Of a DNA stretch of 64,000 nucleotides, positions 54,321 to 62,202 are shown piece by piece. The translations under genes and the position numbers were made by a program. Each line of letters opens with the position of its first letter. Position 1 is the first letter of the stretch. Origin of the DNA: an uncultured Mollicutes bacterium (lineage in GTDB: Bacteria > Bacillota_I > Bacilli_A > Acholeplasmatales > Anaeroplasmataceae). The DNA lies in the NCBI GenBank assembly GCA_947174785.1, contig CAMWKG010000004.1:1-64000 (forward strand), given 5' to 3'. Under the pieces are notes generated by a model that saw nothing but the letters and a program-made list of their open reading frames with translations, had not been told where the DNA came from and did not search any database.

Positions 54321-56309
54321 TTGGAATTAAAGGACATTAAGCATATCGGACCTGTCACTTTAGATAGATTGAATGCAAATCATATTTATACTCCAAAGGA
54401 CCTTCTTTTATGGTTTCCTAAAAAATATTATTTTTATCAAGTTGATAATGAACATGCATTTAGCGGGGAAACTCTTTGTTTTAAAGCAGTTGTTGCATCC
54501 AGACCAGTTTGGATAAAGACTATCAAAAGATCAAGAGCTTTCGTTTTTTATGTGAATGTGAATCAGCGCAAGGTCAAATGTATTATTTTTTCGGGAGATT
54601 ACTTGAGGTTTAAGCTTCAGGTTGGAATACCTATCATTTGTTATGGAAAATATAAAGAAAAAGAAAATGAGTTTAGCTTAACTACTGTTTTTTTTGATGA
54701 TTTTGAATGTCGAATTGAATTGGATTATGGCATACCTGACATCAATAATAAAACAATTCAAAATGCTATTGAACGCGTTTTACAAACAGGATATGTGCTA
54801 GAAGATGAACTCCCTCTACAATACATTCAAAAATATAAACTGGGCACTTTAAATGAGCTTGTTCGTTTAGCCCATTTTCCGAAAAGCATTATAGACTGTA
54901 CAAGAGTAAGAAGAAGAATTCGGTATGAAGATTTTTTCTGGTATACAGCTTCATTGGAAGCTCTAAAACAGCTGAAGAGCTCAGAGGAAAAAACTCCGAA
55001 GAAAATAAAGGATTGCCTTATCAATCAATTTATTCAAAATCTTCCTTATCAGCTGACAGAGGATCAAATTCATGTCATAGAGGAGTGCTTAAAGGATCTT
55101 CAATCAGCAAAGATAATGAATCGATTGGTTCAAGGTGATGTCGGCTCTGGAAAGAGTATTGTTGCGTTTATATGCTCCTTGGCTGTGATAGATGCGGGAT
55201 ATCAGGTTGCTCTTATGGCACCAACTGAAATCTTAGCCAAGCAGCATTACGAAAATGCAAAAAAGCTATTTCCAAATTTAGCGATTGAGCTTTTAACCTC
55301 TTCCGTGAAAGCAAAGGAGAAAGAGGAAATTCTTTATAAGCTTATGCATGGTAGAATTTCTCTTATTATTGGTACACATGCTTTGATAGAAAGTCAGGTT
55401 ATATTTAAAAATTTAGGACTGGCTATTATAGATGAACAACACCGATTTGGTGTGAATCAAAGGAAGGCTTTATTAGACAAATTGAAAGGTGTGGATGCCT
55501 TATATTTAACAGCTACTCCTATTCCAAGAACACTAGGCTTGACAAGCTTTGGGGATTTAGACTTATCTATGATTAAAACGATGCCTAAAAATAGAAAGCC
55601 TGTCCTAACTAAAATTGTTCAGATGGAGCAGCTGAACTCCTTAGCTAAGGCATTAGAACGGCATTTGGTCTGTGATGAGCAGATTTATGTAGTTGTGCCA
55701 TTAATTGAAGAAAGTGAACGCTTAGATTATATTGATATGAATCAAGCGGTTGAAATCTTTAAGGAGCTAATTCCTTCGGCAAAGCTAGGGGTACTTCATG
55801 GGAAGATGAAGGCTAAAGATAAGGATAGTATTATGAAGGCATTTAAAAATCACGAGCTAGATTGTCTTTTATCTACTACAGTGATTGAAGTTGGAGTAGA
55901 TGTGAGTAATGCTACCGTTATGGTCATTTTAGATGCTGAACGCTACGGATTGTCTCAAATCCATCAGCTACGTGGTCGTGTTGGTAGAGGAAATATCCAA
56001 TCCTATTGCTATTTAGTAACGACAAAGGATTATGTGAAAAGGTTAGATATTTTGGAAAAAACTACAGATGGATTTTTATTGGCAGAAGAGGATTTCAAGC
56101 TGCGTGGCCCAGGGGATTATCTAGGTGAGGAGCAATCTGGATTCAATAGTTTAAACTTTGATTATGAGTCAAAGGATTTGATGATTTGGGAATGTGCTTT
56201 AGAGGATAGCAAGGAATTTGTTTCCAAATATTTACTAAAGGAAGTAGATAATCCTAGAATAGAAGCTATCTTCAAACAAATTTCTGTTAAAAAAACGAAA
56301 ATTAACTAG
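54321..56309 (+). CDS. recG: ATP-dependent DNA helicase RecG
   Basis: 662 aa from TTG 54321. The SD AAAGGAGGG (54306-54314) is 6 nt upstream, while the ATG at 54315 touches the SD. Wedge/OB domain at about 50-145 (ETLCFKAVVASRP). Superfamily 2 helicase motifs: Walker A GDVGSGKS (272-279), Walker B DEQH (371-374), TATPIPRT, GVDVSNATVMVILDAERYG and QLRGRVGRG. RecG reverses stalled replication forks and branch-migrates Holliday junctions. Confidence 0.96.
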   Translation: MELKDIKHIGPVTLDRLNANHIYTPKDLLLWFPKKYYFYQVDNEHAFSGETLCFKAVVASRPVWIKTIKRSRAFVFYVNVNQRKVKCIIFSGDYLRFKLQVGIPIICYGKYKEKENEFSLTTVFFDDFECRIELDYGIPDINNKTIQNAIERVLQTGYVLEDELPLQYIQKYKLGTLNELVRLAHFPKSIIDCTRVRRRIRYEDFFWYTASLEALKQLKSSEEKTPKKIKDCLINQFIQNLPYQLTEDQIHVIEECLKDLQSAKIMNRLVQGDVGSGKSIVAFICSLAVIDAGYQVALMAPTEILAKQHYENAKKLFPNLAIELLTSSVKAKEKEEILYKLMHGRISLIIGTHALIESQVIFKNLGLAIIDEQHRFGVNQRKALLDKLKGVDALYLTATPIPRTLGLTSFGDLDLSMIKTMPKNRKPVLTKIVQMEQLNSLAKALERHLVCDEQIYVVVPLIEESERLDYIDMNQAVEIFKELIPSAKLGVLHGKMKAKDKDSIMKAFKNHELDCLLSTTVIEVGVDVSNATVMVILDAERYGLSQIHQLRGRVGRGNIQSYCYLVTTKDYVKRLDILEKTTDGFLLAEEDFKLRGPGDYLGEEQSGFNSLNFDYESKDLMIWECALEDSKEFVSKYLLKEVDNPRIEAIFKQISVKKTKIN

Positions 56310-56360
56310 TTTTTAAGACTATAAAATGCTAAAATGTTATTAATTAGGAGGAGAATACCT

Positions 56361-57359
56361 ATGTTTAAAATTGCAGTTGATGCCAATGGCGGAGATTATG
56401 GAGTGGATACTACTGTTTTAGGTAGTATGATGGCAGTAAAAAAATTTAAAGATTTAGAGATTATTTTATACGGAGATGAGGCTAAAATTAAGCCTCTATT
56501 AACGGATTCGACACGAATTACAGTAGTACATACAGCAGATACAATTTCAATGGGAGAACATGATCCTGTAAAGGCAATCCGTACTCAAAAGGAAGCATCC
56601 CTTTGCCTAGCAATGAAGGCATGTAAGAACGGTGAGGCAGATGCTTGTGTAACAAGCGGACCTACACAATGTGTAGTTGTAGGAGCACATTTACTTGTTC
56701 GAAGATTACCTCAAATGGACCGTGTAGCTTTATGTCCATTTGTTCCTAATATGGATGGACATCCAAGATTACTACTAGATGTTGGTGCTAATGTGGAATT
56801 AAAAAAGGAGCATCTAGGAAGCCTTGCAATGTTTGCTTCTGTTGTTGCAGAAGAAATCTTAAAAGTAAAAGAACCTAAAGTAGGTTTATTAAATATTGGT
56901 TCAGAGCCTGGTAAAGGTAGAGAAATAGAAAAGGAAGCCTATACCTATTTACAAGATTTAAAGGATATTCATTTTTATGGAAATGTAGAACCTACAGAAA
57001 TGATGAATTGTCCTTGTGATGTAGTCGTTACAGATGGCTTTTCAGGAAATATTTGTTTAAAATCCATTGAAGGTACAGGTAAGGCAATTTCTACAATGCT
57101 TTCAGAAGAAATTAAATCTTCTTTAGGTGGTAAGATTGGTTATTTATTTATGCGTAAGAATCTTAAGAGATTCAAAAAAAGAATGAGCACAAAGGAAGTT
57201 GGCGGAGCTATGCTTTTTGGACTTTCTAAGATTGTGGTTAAAGCTCATGGAAATTCTGACCCACTAGCATTCTTCCATGCTATCCGTTTGGCACGTGAGC
57301 TAGTAGAGGCAGATATAATCAATAAAGTAGTAGAAAAGCTTCCTAAAGAAGAGGCATAA
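56361..57359 (+). CDS. plsX: Phosphate acyltransferase PlsX
   Basis: 332 aa from ATG 56361 (AGGAGGAG, spacing 8). Full-length PlsX: IAVDANGGDYG, VKAIRTQKEASL, SGPTQCVVVGAHLLVRRLP, LLDVGANVE, GLLNIGSEPGKG, and DGFSGNICLKSIEGTG. It makes acyl-phosphate from acyl-ACP, or here receives from FakA/FakB. Between plsX and rnc there is no fabD, fabG or acpP gene as in Bacillus; a membrane protein gene is present instead. Confidence 0.96.
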   Translation: MFKIAVDANGGDYGVDTTVLGSMMAVKKFKDLEIILYGDEAKIKPLLTDSTRITVVHTADTISMGEHDPVKAIRTQKEASLCLAMKACKNGEADACVTSGPTQCVVVGAHLLVRRLPQMDRVALCPFVPNMDGHPRLLLDVGANVELKKEHLGSLAMFASVVAEEILKVKEPKVGLLNIGSEPGKGREIEKEAYTYLQDLKDIHFYGNVEPTEMMNCPCDVVVTDGFSGNICLKSIEGTGKAISTMLSEEIKSSLGGKIGYLFMRKNLKRFKKRMSTKEVGGAMLFGLSKIVVKAHGNSDPLAFFHAIRLARELVEADIINKVVEKLPKEEA

Positions 57360-57361
57360 AA

Positions 57362-58117
57362 ATGAAGAAGAAAGGACTTATAGTTCTTATTTATGTTGCC
57401 GTTATTGTGATTGTCTTTGGTGGCTTTGGATTGGCTATACTTACAAAGAATATACTTCCTATTTATCTAGTTTTTGGTTTTTTCTTTCTTTTATCTATTC
57501 TTTCCTTACCTCTATATTTCAAAAAATTCCGCAAAGAATATGAAAGGCAAGAAAAGATGGATACTGATGAGGTTATAGAGGAAATTAATAACCAAAGAGC
57601 CTACAATAAATTAGAGTACGATGTTCAGCAGGTTAGAAATGTAGTGCAGCTTTGGAAAAAAAGCAGTAAGGGTGATATTATCAAAGGACTCCTTTTTCTT
57701 TTCTTTTTTCTAGGCTGTTGTGCTGGCTTTGTTATATGTATGAGTTTGGGTTATACTATATGGGGCTTTGTCTGTTTTGGATTAGGAGCAGGAGAAATCA
57801 TTTTAGCCTTAATAGTGGTTAAATTCTTAGAAACGAGTTCTTTGAGATTAAAGAAGGGAAGAACCTATACAAAATCAACAGCGACTGTGTTAGGGTGCAC
57901 GATGTCAAGTCAATCTTCAACAGGAACAAGAAATCATACCAATATTAGAAATATAACTTATAAGGTATTTTTAAATAATAAGAGAATAGCTTACAGCAAA
58001 GAGTATTATACTATAGGAGAAAAAGTAGATATTAACATAGATACTAAGAATCCAAAGAGAATTATGATTCTTGGGAAGCATGAGGATATTTTTGACATAG
58101 AAGAAAATGAATTTTAG
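57362..58117 (+). CDS. Membrane protein with DUF3592-like ending, unknown function
   Basis: 251 aa. Four hydrophobic segments (about 5-28, 32-52, 107-130, 134-155) in two pairs with a charged coil between (RKEYERQEKMDTDEVIEEINN). The soluble C-terminal part (about 165-251) has ATVLGCTMSSQSSTG...ITYKVFLNNKRIAYSKEYYTIGEKVDINIDTKNPKRI, like the DUF3592 beta domain. No function can be assigned. It sits where acpP and fab genes lie in Bacillus. Confidence 0.5.
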   Translation: MKKKGLIVLIYVAVIVIVFGGFGLAILTKNILPIYLVFGFFFLLSILSLPLYFKKFRKEYERQEKMDTDEVIEEINNQRAYNKLEYDVQQVRNVVQLWKKSSKGDIIKGLLFLFFFLGCCAGFVICMSLGYTIWGFVCFGLGAGEIILALIVVKFLETSSLRLKKGRTYTKSTATVLGCTMSSQSSTGTRNHTNIRNITYKVFLNNKRIAYSKEYYTIGEKVDINIDTKNPKRIMILGKHEDIFDIEENEF

Positions 58118-58128
58118 GAGATGAAACT

Positions 58129-58794
58129 ATGGATTTTACAAATTTAGAAAATCAAATTGAATATCATTTTCATAATTTGGATTTATTGAAATTAGCTTTA
58201 ACACATTCTTCTTATGCAAATGAACATCAGTTGGAATGTAATGAACGTTTAGAGTTTTTAGGAGATGCAGTATTACAGCTTTGTATGTCTAAATACTTAT
58301 ATCAAAAAGTACATTTTGATGAAGGTGTTTTATCTAAAACTAGAGCGAAGTGTGTTTGTGAGGAAGCATTAAATGTATATGCAGAAAAAATACATCTAGC
58401 AAAATATCTTTTATTAGGTAATGGTGAGGAGCATAGCGGCGGAAGAGGAAGACCTGCCATCATTGCAGATGCCTTTGAAGCGATATTAGGAGCCATCCTT
58501 TTAGATTCAAATTTTGAATCAGTATATAAGGTTTTTGAAAAACTTGTATTACCGTATCAAGATATTGTATTAAAAATTAAAGATTATAAATCTGTATTTC
58601 AAGAAAAAGTACAGGCAGATAAGAGAACGCTTCATTATGAAATTGTTCATGAGAGTGGTCCTGCAAATGATAAAACCTATGAAGCTGTTGTCTATATGGA
58701 TGACATCTTAATGGGAAGAGGAATTGGAAAAACTAAAAAGGAAGCAGAACAGAATGCTGCAAAAGAAGCATTAAATAAGGAAGCAAGAGGCTAA
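58129..58794 (+). CDS. rnc: Ribonuclease III
   Basis: 221 aa. Signature NERLEFLGDAV at 38-48 with the metal-binding E and D, second acidic cluster ADAFEAILGAILLD, and a C-terminal dsRNA-binding domain from about 150 (DYKSVFQEKVQADKRTLHYEIV...GIGKTKKEAEQNAAKEAL). It processes rRNA and double-stranded RNA. RBS is AGGAGATGAAACT. smc and ftsY, its Bacillus neighbours, do not follow; a short dapB does. Confidence 0.96.
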   Translation: MDFTNLENQIEYHFHNLDLLKLALTHSSYANEHQLECNERLEFLGDAVLQLCMSKYLYQKVHFDEGVLSKTRAKCVCEEALNVYAEKIHLAKYLLLGNGEEHSGGRGRPAIIADAFEAILGAILLDSNFESVYKVFEKLVLPYQDIVLKIKDYKSVFQEKVQADKRTLHYEIVHESGPANDKTYEAVVYMDDILMGRGIGKTKKEAEQNAAKEALNKEARG

Positions 58795-58824
58795 ACTTCA
58801 TCATATACTATAATGGTGATGTTT

Positions 58825-59454
58825 ATGGTTATGGCAATCATAGGAATATGTGGGAAAATGGGTAGCCAAATTTATGACAAATATAAGGATGAATTTTATA
58901 TTGTCGGAATAGATGAAATTAAGCATAAAGCGGTTGAAACCTTTCAAGATATCTTAGATGTACCCTATCCAATAGATGTTGTTGTAGATTTTTCTTCTAT
59001 AGAGGCATATGAAACTTTAGTTCAAGCCATAAAAAAAGGATACATTGTTTTAAGTGGAACTACAGGTTATAGCTTTGAACAAATAGATGTGCTATATAAA
59101 CTAGCAGCAGAGTATCATACAACATTTATTTGGAAAGCAAATTATGCAAAAGGTATTAAGCTTTTTTCAAAGCTTTTAGAGGATTGTAAGAAGGAATTTG
59201 AGATTTTAGATTTTGTTGAAATTCATGCAACATCTAAAAAGGATGCTCCTAGTGGTACAGCCAAAGTTTTAGCTAAAAGCTTAGATATTCCAGAAAACAA
59301 AATCCAATCCTTAAGGATTAATCAAGCCCCTGCAATCCATGAAATTATTTTTTCATCAGAGGATGAAAGAGTTTATCTTCGTCATGAAATCTTACAAAAA
59401 AGAGCCTTTATCACAGGGTTTGATGAAGATTTAAGAAAAGTACTTAGGAGTTGA
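58825..59454 (+). CDS. dapB: 4-hydroxy-tetrahydrodipicolinate reductase DapB, short form
   Basis: 209 aa from ATG 58825 (GGTGAT, spacing 4; 58813 and 58831 are in-frame alternatives). Nucleotide-binding IIGICGKMGSQI, VVVDFS, LSGTTGYS, KANYAKGI (usually N-F-S-x-G) and catalytic EIHATSKKDAPSGTA. The His and Lys equivalent to E. coli H159 and K163 are kept; H160 is Ala. It is 50-60 residues shorter than typical DapB, mostly in the Rossmann half. It leads to lysine, diaminopimelate and dipicolinic acid, the last needed for spores. Confidence 0.88.
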   Translation: MVMAIIGICGKMGSQIYDKYKDEFYIVGIDEIKHKAVETFQDILDVPYPIDVVVDFSSIEAYETLVQAIKKGYIVLSGTTGYSFEQIDVLYKLAAEYHTTFIWKANYAKGIKLFSKLLEDCKKEFEILDFVEIHATSKKDAPSGTAKVLAKSLDIPENKIQSLRINQAPAIHEIIFSSEDERVYLRHEILQKRAFITGFDEDLRKVLRS

Positions 59455-59459
59455 TGTAT

Positions 59460-60059
59460 ATGTTAGAAGATCTATATAAAAAGGGTTATTTAAATTATGA
59501 AGAACTTATATTTGATCAGGCAAAGGCACTTGGCTTAAATGCAGAAGAGGTTTTTGTTTTAATTCATATTTTAAAAAATCATTTACTTACAAATACACTC
59601 TCAGTAGAAGATATCCAAGCTCAGGTTTTAATGAGCCCTTCTAAATTGGACAAGCTAGTCGCTTCTTTAATGGAACGAGGCTTTTATGAGGTGTATTTAA
59701 CCTATGACAATGGGAAAGGTATGGAATGTATTTCCTTTAAGCCATTATTTGCAAAGCTTGAACAGCTTTTAGAACAAAAGACAAGCTTGGATACCTATGA
59801 CATTGAGAAAGCAAATAAATATATTTCTTCTAAGCTGAATCGCGTTCTTACAGCATCAGAACTAGAAATACTTCAAGGCTTTATGATAGATGACCATTAT
59901 ACCTACGATCAGATTGCTGCAGTAGTAGATAATATTAACGCTTCAAAGAAGGTTCTATCTATGCGCACGATTGCATTAGGACTAGCAAACAAGCGTTATG
60001 AGGTCAAGCCTTCTAGTGAGGCTCCAGCTGCATTTCAGGATTTCTTAAAGAGGATTTAA
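59460..60059 (+). CDS. dnaD: DnaD-family replication initiation protein
   Basis: 199 aa from ATG 59460 (AGGAG, spacing 9). N-terminal winged helix (LNAEEVFVLIHILKNHLLTNTLSVEDIQAQVLMSPSKLDKLVASLMERGF, about 18-65, seen in pieces), and a C-terminal DnaB_2/DDBH2-type domain (LTASELEILQGFMIDDHYTYDQIAAVV, about 135-165). It helps load the replicative helicase. The pair dnaD-nth is conserved in Bacillus. It overlaps the dapB stop region by none and ends 2 bp before nth. Confidence 0.9.
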   Translation: MLEDLYKKGYLNYEELIFDQAKALGLNAEEVFVLIHILKNHLLTNTLSVEDIQAQVLMSPSKLDKLVASLMERGFYEVYLTYDNGKGMECISFKPLFAKLEQLLEQKTSLDTYDIEKANKYISSKLNRVLTASELEILQGFMIDDHYTYDQIAAVVDNINASKKVLSMRTIALGLANKRYEVKPSSEAPAAFQDFLKRI

Positions 60060-60061
60060 AA

Positions 60062-60688
60062 ATGAATGCAGTAAGATCAAAAGAAATTCTGGATGAGATT
60101 AGAAAAATTATACCAGCTCCGAAGTGTGAATTAAATTATACAAATTTATTTGAGCTTGTTTGCGCTGTTATGATTTCAAGTCAAACTACAGATAAGCGTG
60201 TTAATCAGGTTACCCCTGCTTTATTCCGAAAATATCCTACACCAAAGGCTTTAAGTGAGGCAAAATTTGAAGATGTTTTTGAAATTATAAAATCTTTAGG
60301 CTTTGCCAAAAATAAAGCTAAAAATTTAATTTCAATGGCTCAAACTCTTCACAATGAATTTCATGATGAGGTTCCTAAAACTTTAGAAGAACTTCAAACC
60401 TTGAGTGGTGTAGGCAGAAAAACGGCTAGTGTAGTTTTAGCAGAAGGATATAAAATCCCTGCAATGCCAGTAGATACACATCTAGAGCGTATGGCCATTC
60501 GTTTTGGATATGTGAAAAAGGGAGCCACCGTTTTAGAAGCAGAGGAAAGTTATCGTAAATACATTCCTATGGAAGAATGGATAGAAGCACATCATCTTTT
60601 ACTTTTATTTGGAAGATACCATTGTAAGGCTATAAATCCAGAGTGTCAAAATTGCACTTTGAAAAAATATTGTAAGGTAGAAAAGTAA
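60062..60688 (+). CDS. nth: Endonuclease III (DNA glycosylase/AP lyase)
   Basis: 208 aa. Helix-hairpin-helix LSGVGRKTA with catalytic K120 and the aspartate D138 in MPVDTHLER, the same numbers as in E. coli Nth. The C-terminal 4Fe-4S cluster is present: CKAINPECQNCTLKKYC (C-X6-C-X2-C-X5-C). It removes oxidised pyrimidines. The stop codon lies inside the terminator stem. Confidence 0.97.
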   Translation: MNAVRSKEILDEIRKIIPAPKCELNYTNLFELVCAVMISSQTTDKRVNQVTPALFRKYPTPKALSEAKFEDVFEIIKSLGFAKNKAKNLISMAQTLHNEFHDEVPKTLEELQTLSGVGRKTASVVLAEGYKIPAMPVDTHLERMAIRFGYVKKGATVLEAEESYRKYIPMEEWIEAHHLLLLFGRYHCKAINPECQNCTLKKYCKVEK

Positions 60689-60704
60689 TTTCTACTTTTT
60701 TTTT
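60677..60704 (+). terminator. Terminator after nth
   Basis: GTAGAAA (60677-60683) with TTTCTAC (60689-60695), then a run of nine T. Confidence 0.85.
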
Positions 60705-60738
60705 GACTCAAAAGTGATAGTCTTAATTTGGTGATATG

Positions 60739-60912
60739 ATGAAGGTAAAGCTATTTGATTTTGAACATGAACAAGATTTAGAGGACGCTTTAAATAATTT
60801 TTTTTCTGAGCATCCGAAAATAGAAATTAAGGATTTGTGCTATCAAACGAGTCATTTTGCAATAAATGGGGAACAAATTTATTCTTTTTCCTGTTTACTA
60901 CTTTATAAATAA
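60739..60912 (+). CDS. Cse60-like sporulation protein
   Basis: 57 aa, too short for usual ORF cut-offs. Start is ATG 60739, with ATG 60736 just before; GGTGAT precedes at 60730-60735. The product starts MKVKLFDFEHEQDLEDALNN and ends NGEQIYSFSCLLLYK. This matches from memory the pattern of Cse60 (VKLFDEEHEKDLE...GEQIYxFSAMVIY), a small sigma-E-dependent sporulation protein of Bacillus, with function unknown. Codon use is that of neighbouring genes and coding density is clean, so it is a real gene. No sigma-E promoter was recognised in the short gap after nth. Confidence 0.72.
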   Translation: MKVKLFDFEHEQDLEDALNNFFSEHPKIEIKDLCYQTSHFAINGEQIYSFSCLLLYK

Positions 60913-60932
60913 ATTTTCTTTATTTTTCGGAC

Positions 60933-60985
60933 AATGTTTTATCAATACGAAATTTCTTTTATTCTGGTTTTAAAACATTTATAAT
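60933..60985 (+). promoter_or_regulatory. Inverted repeat and -10 before XRE/helical-repeat regulator
   Basis: AATGTTTTA (60933-60941) and TAAAACATT (60971-60979) are perfect 9-bp inverted copies 29 bp apart, the second abutting TATAAT (60980-60985). Candidate two-site operator for autoregulation. No clear -35 was found. Confidence 0.45.
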
Positions 60986-61017
60986 GGTTATACGACATGA
61001 GTAAAAGGAGAAATGTT

Positions 61018-62202
61018 ATGAAAAAAAATATTTTTATTGAGGAAATGAAAAGAAGAGTAAAGGAGGATGAAAATACCTATTCGATGATTGGAACCGAGTT
61101 GAAACGAGTGCGTACGAGTCAGGCTCAAACTCTATCCTCGGTTGCTGGGAATCTTTGTTCCGTATCCTATTTGTGTAAGGTGGAAAATGCACAGCTTAAG
61201 CCTAATCGGTATATGCTCAATGAGATTTGTAAAAAGCTAAATGTGGATTCTCCAAAACTAAATTTGTTATTTGAACTCAAAAACCTCTTAATGAAAACAG
61301 TCAGCTATTATTATCATAAGAAGCTGAAGGAGATTGAGAGTGTGTATGAATCGTGCAAGGTATTTGACAATTATCGAACAAAATTGTTATTTCTTATTTA
61401 TTACATTTCGGTTTATAAGTTCTCAGAAGCCAATGAGATTTCAAAAGAATTATTTAAAATAACTAGCGTTATGCACGAAGATGAATTAAGTATTTTTATG
61501 GTATTTTATTCTATTCTAAAATATTATGATGAAAGCTATTTGGAAACCTTGGATAATTTGAAAAGCTTGAGCAATCTTTACAGCTTAGATGATACCTTAG
61601 GTAAAGTTGCTTCCCTTGTTTGTTTAGAGTGCTACATAAAGCTCAATAGTCCTATGACACTTCTTCATAGTCACAAGTTATTAGATTTATTTTTGAAGAC
61701 CTCTGAATTTGAGAATGCAGAATATGTAAGATATCTTCAGACTCTTTATATGATTCAAAATGATATGATGGATTGTGCATATAAAGAGTTTCGATATATC
61801 AAGACGGTTGAATATCGTAAAACTCTAGAATTTTTCTTTGATGTTAAAAGAAAGACTTTCAAGAAAAAGGATATTTATCAGCATTTGCGACCCTTTGCAA
61901 AGCTCTTGTATACTTATATTTTTGATTCTAAAAATTATTTAAGTATTTTTTGTGAGATGGATAAGACGTTGTGCTATGCATGTGACTTTAGCTACAACAT
62001 TGCAAACTATCTTACCTTGAGCGATGATGTGGAACGTTATCAGGAATTGACTGATGTTATCATTCCCAATATTAAGCAAACAAATAACGCTGCAGAACGG
62101 GCATTTTTTTTAAAAGCGTTTTGTCGAATTTGCTCGAAAATTGGAAGATACAAAAGCTTTTGTAAAGCATTTGAAGTGTTAAATGGAGGAATAAAAGAAT
62201 GA
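61018..62202 (+). CDS. XRE-type regulator with helical-repeat sensor domain
   Basis: 394 aa from ATG 61018 (AAAGGAG, spacing 8). The N-terminal HTH is divergent: IGTELKRVRTSQAQTLSSVAGNLCSVSYLCKVENAQLKPNRYMLNEICKKLNV (about 20-72). The remaining 320 residues are helical with TPR-like periodicity (EANEISKELFKI, ETLDNLKSLSNLY, CYIKLNSPMTLLHSHKLLDLF). The layout resembles PlcR/Rgg regulators that bind small peptides or ligands in the repeat domain. It is coupled to the surface protein gene downstream (4-bp overlap), which may be its target. Confidence 0.75.
   Translation: MKKNIFIEEMKRRVKEDENTYSMIGTELKRVRTSQAQTLSSVAGNLCSVSYLCKVENAQLKPNRYMLNEICKKLNVDSPKLNLLFELKNLLMKTVSYYYHKKLKEIESVYESCKVFDNYRTKLLFLIYYISVYKFSEANEISKELFKITSVMHEDELSIFMVFYSILKYYDESYLETLDNLKSLSNLYSLDDTLGKVASLVCLECYIKLNSPMTLLHSHKLLDLFLKTSEFENAEYVRYLQTLYMIQNDMMDCAYKEFRYIKTVEYRKTLEFFFDVKRKTFKKKDIYQHLRPFAKLLYTYIFDSKNYLSIFCEMDKTLCYACDFSYNIANYLTLSDDVERYQELTDVIIPNIKQTNNAAERAFFLKAFCRICSKIGRYKSFCKAFEVLNGGIKE

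Noticed and set aside
56310-56350. FapR-type operator before plsX
   Set aside because: The AT-rich sequence has only a weak resemblance to the FapR site and no fapR gene precedes plsX.
51636-56512. Further TGTCGAA sites (for example near 51640, 54706 and 56507)
   Set aside because: They lie inside coding sequences and no promoter is near, so they are likely chance matches.
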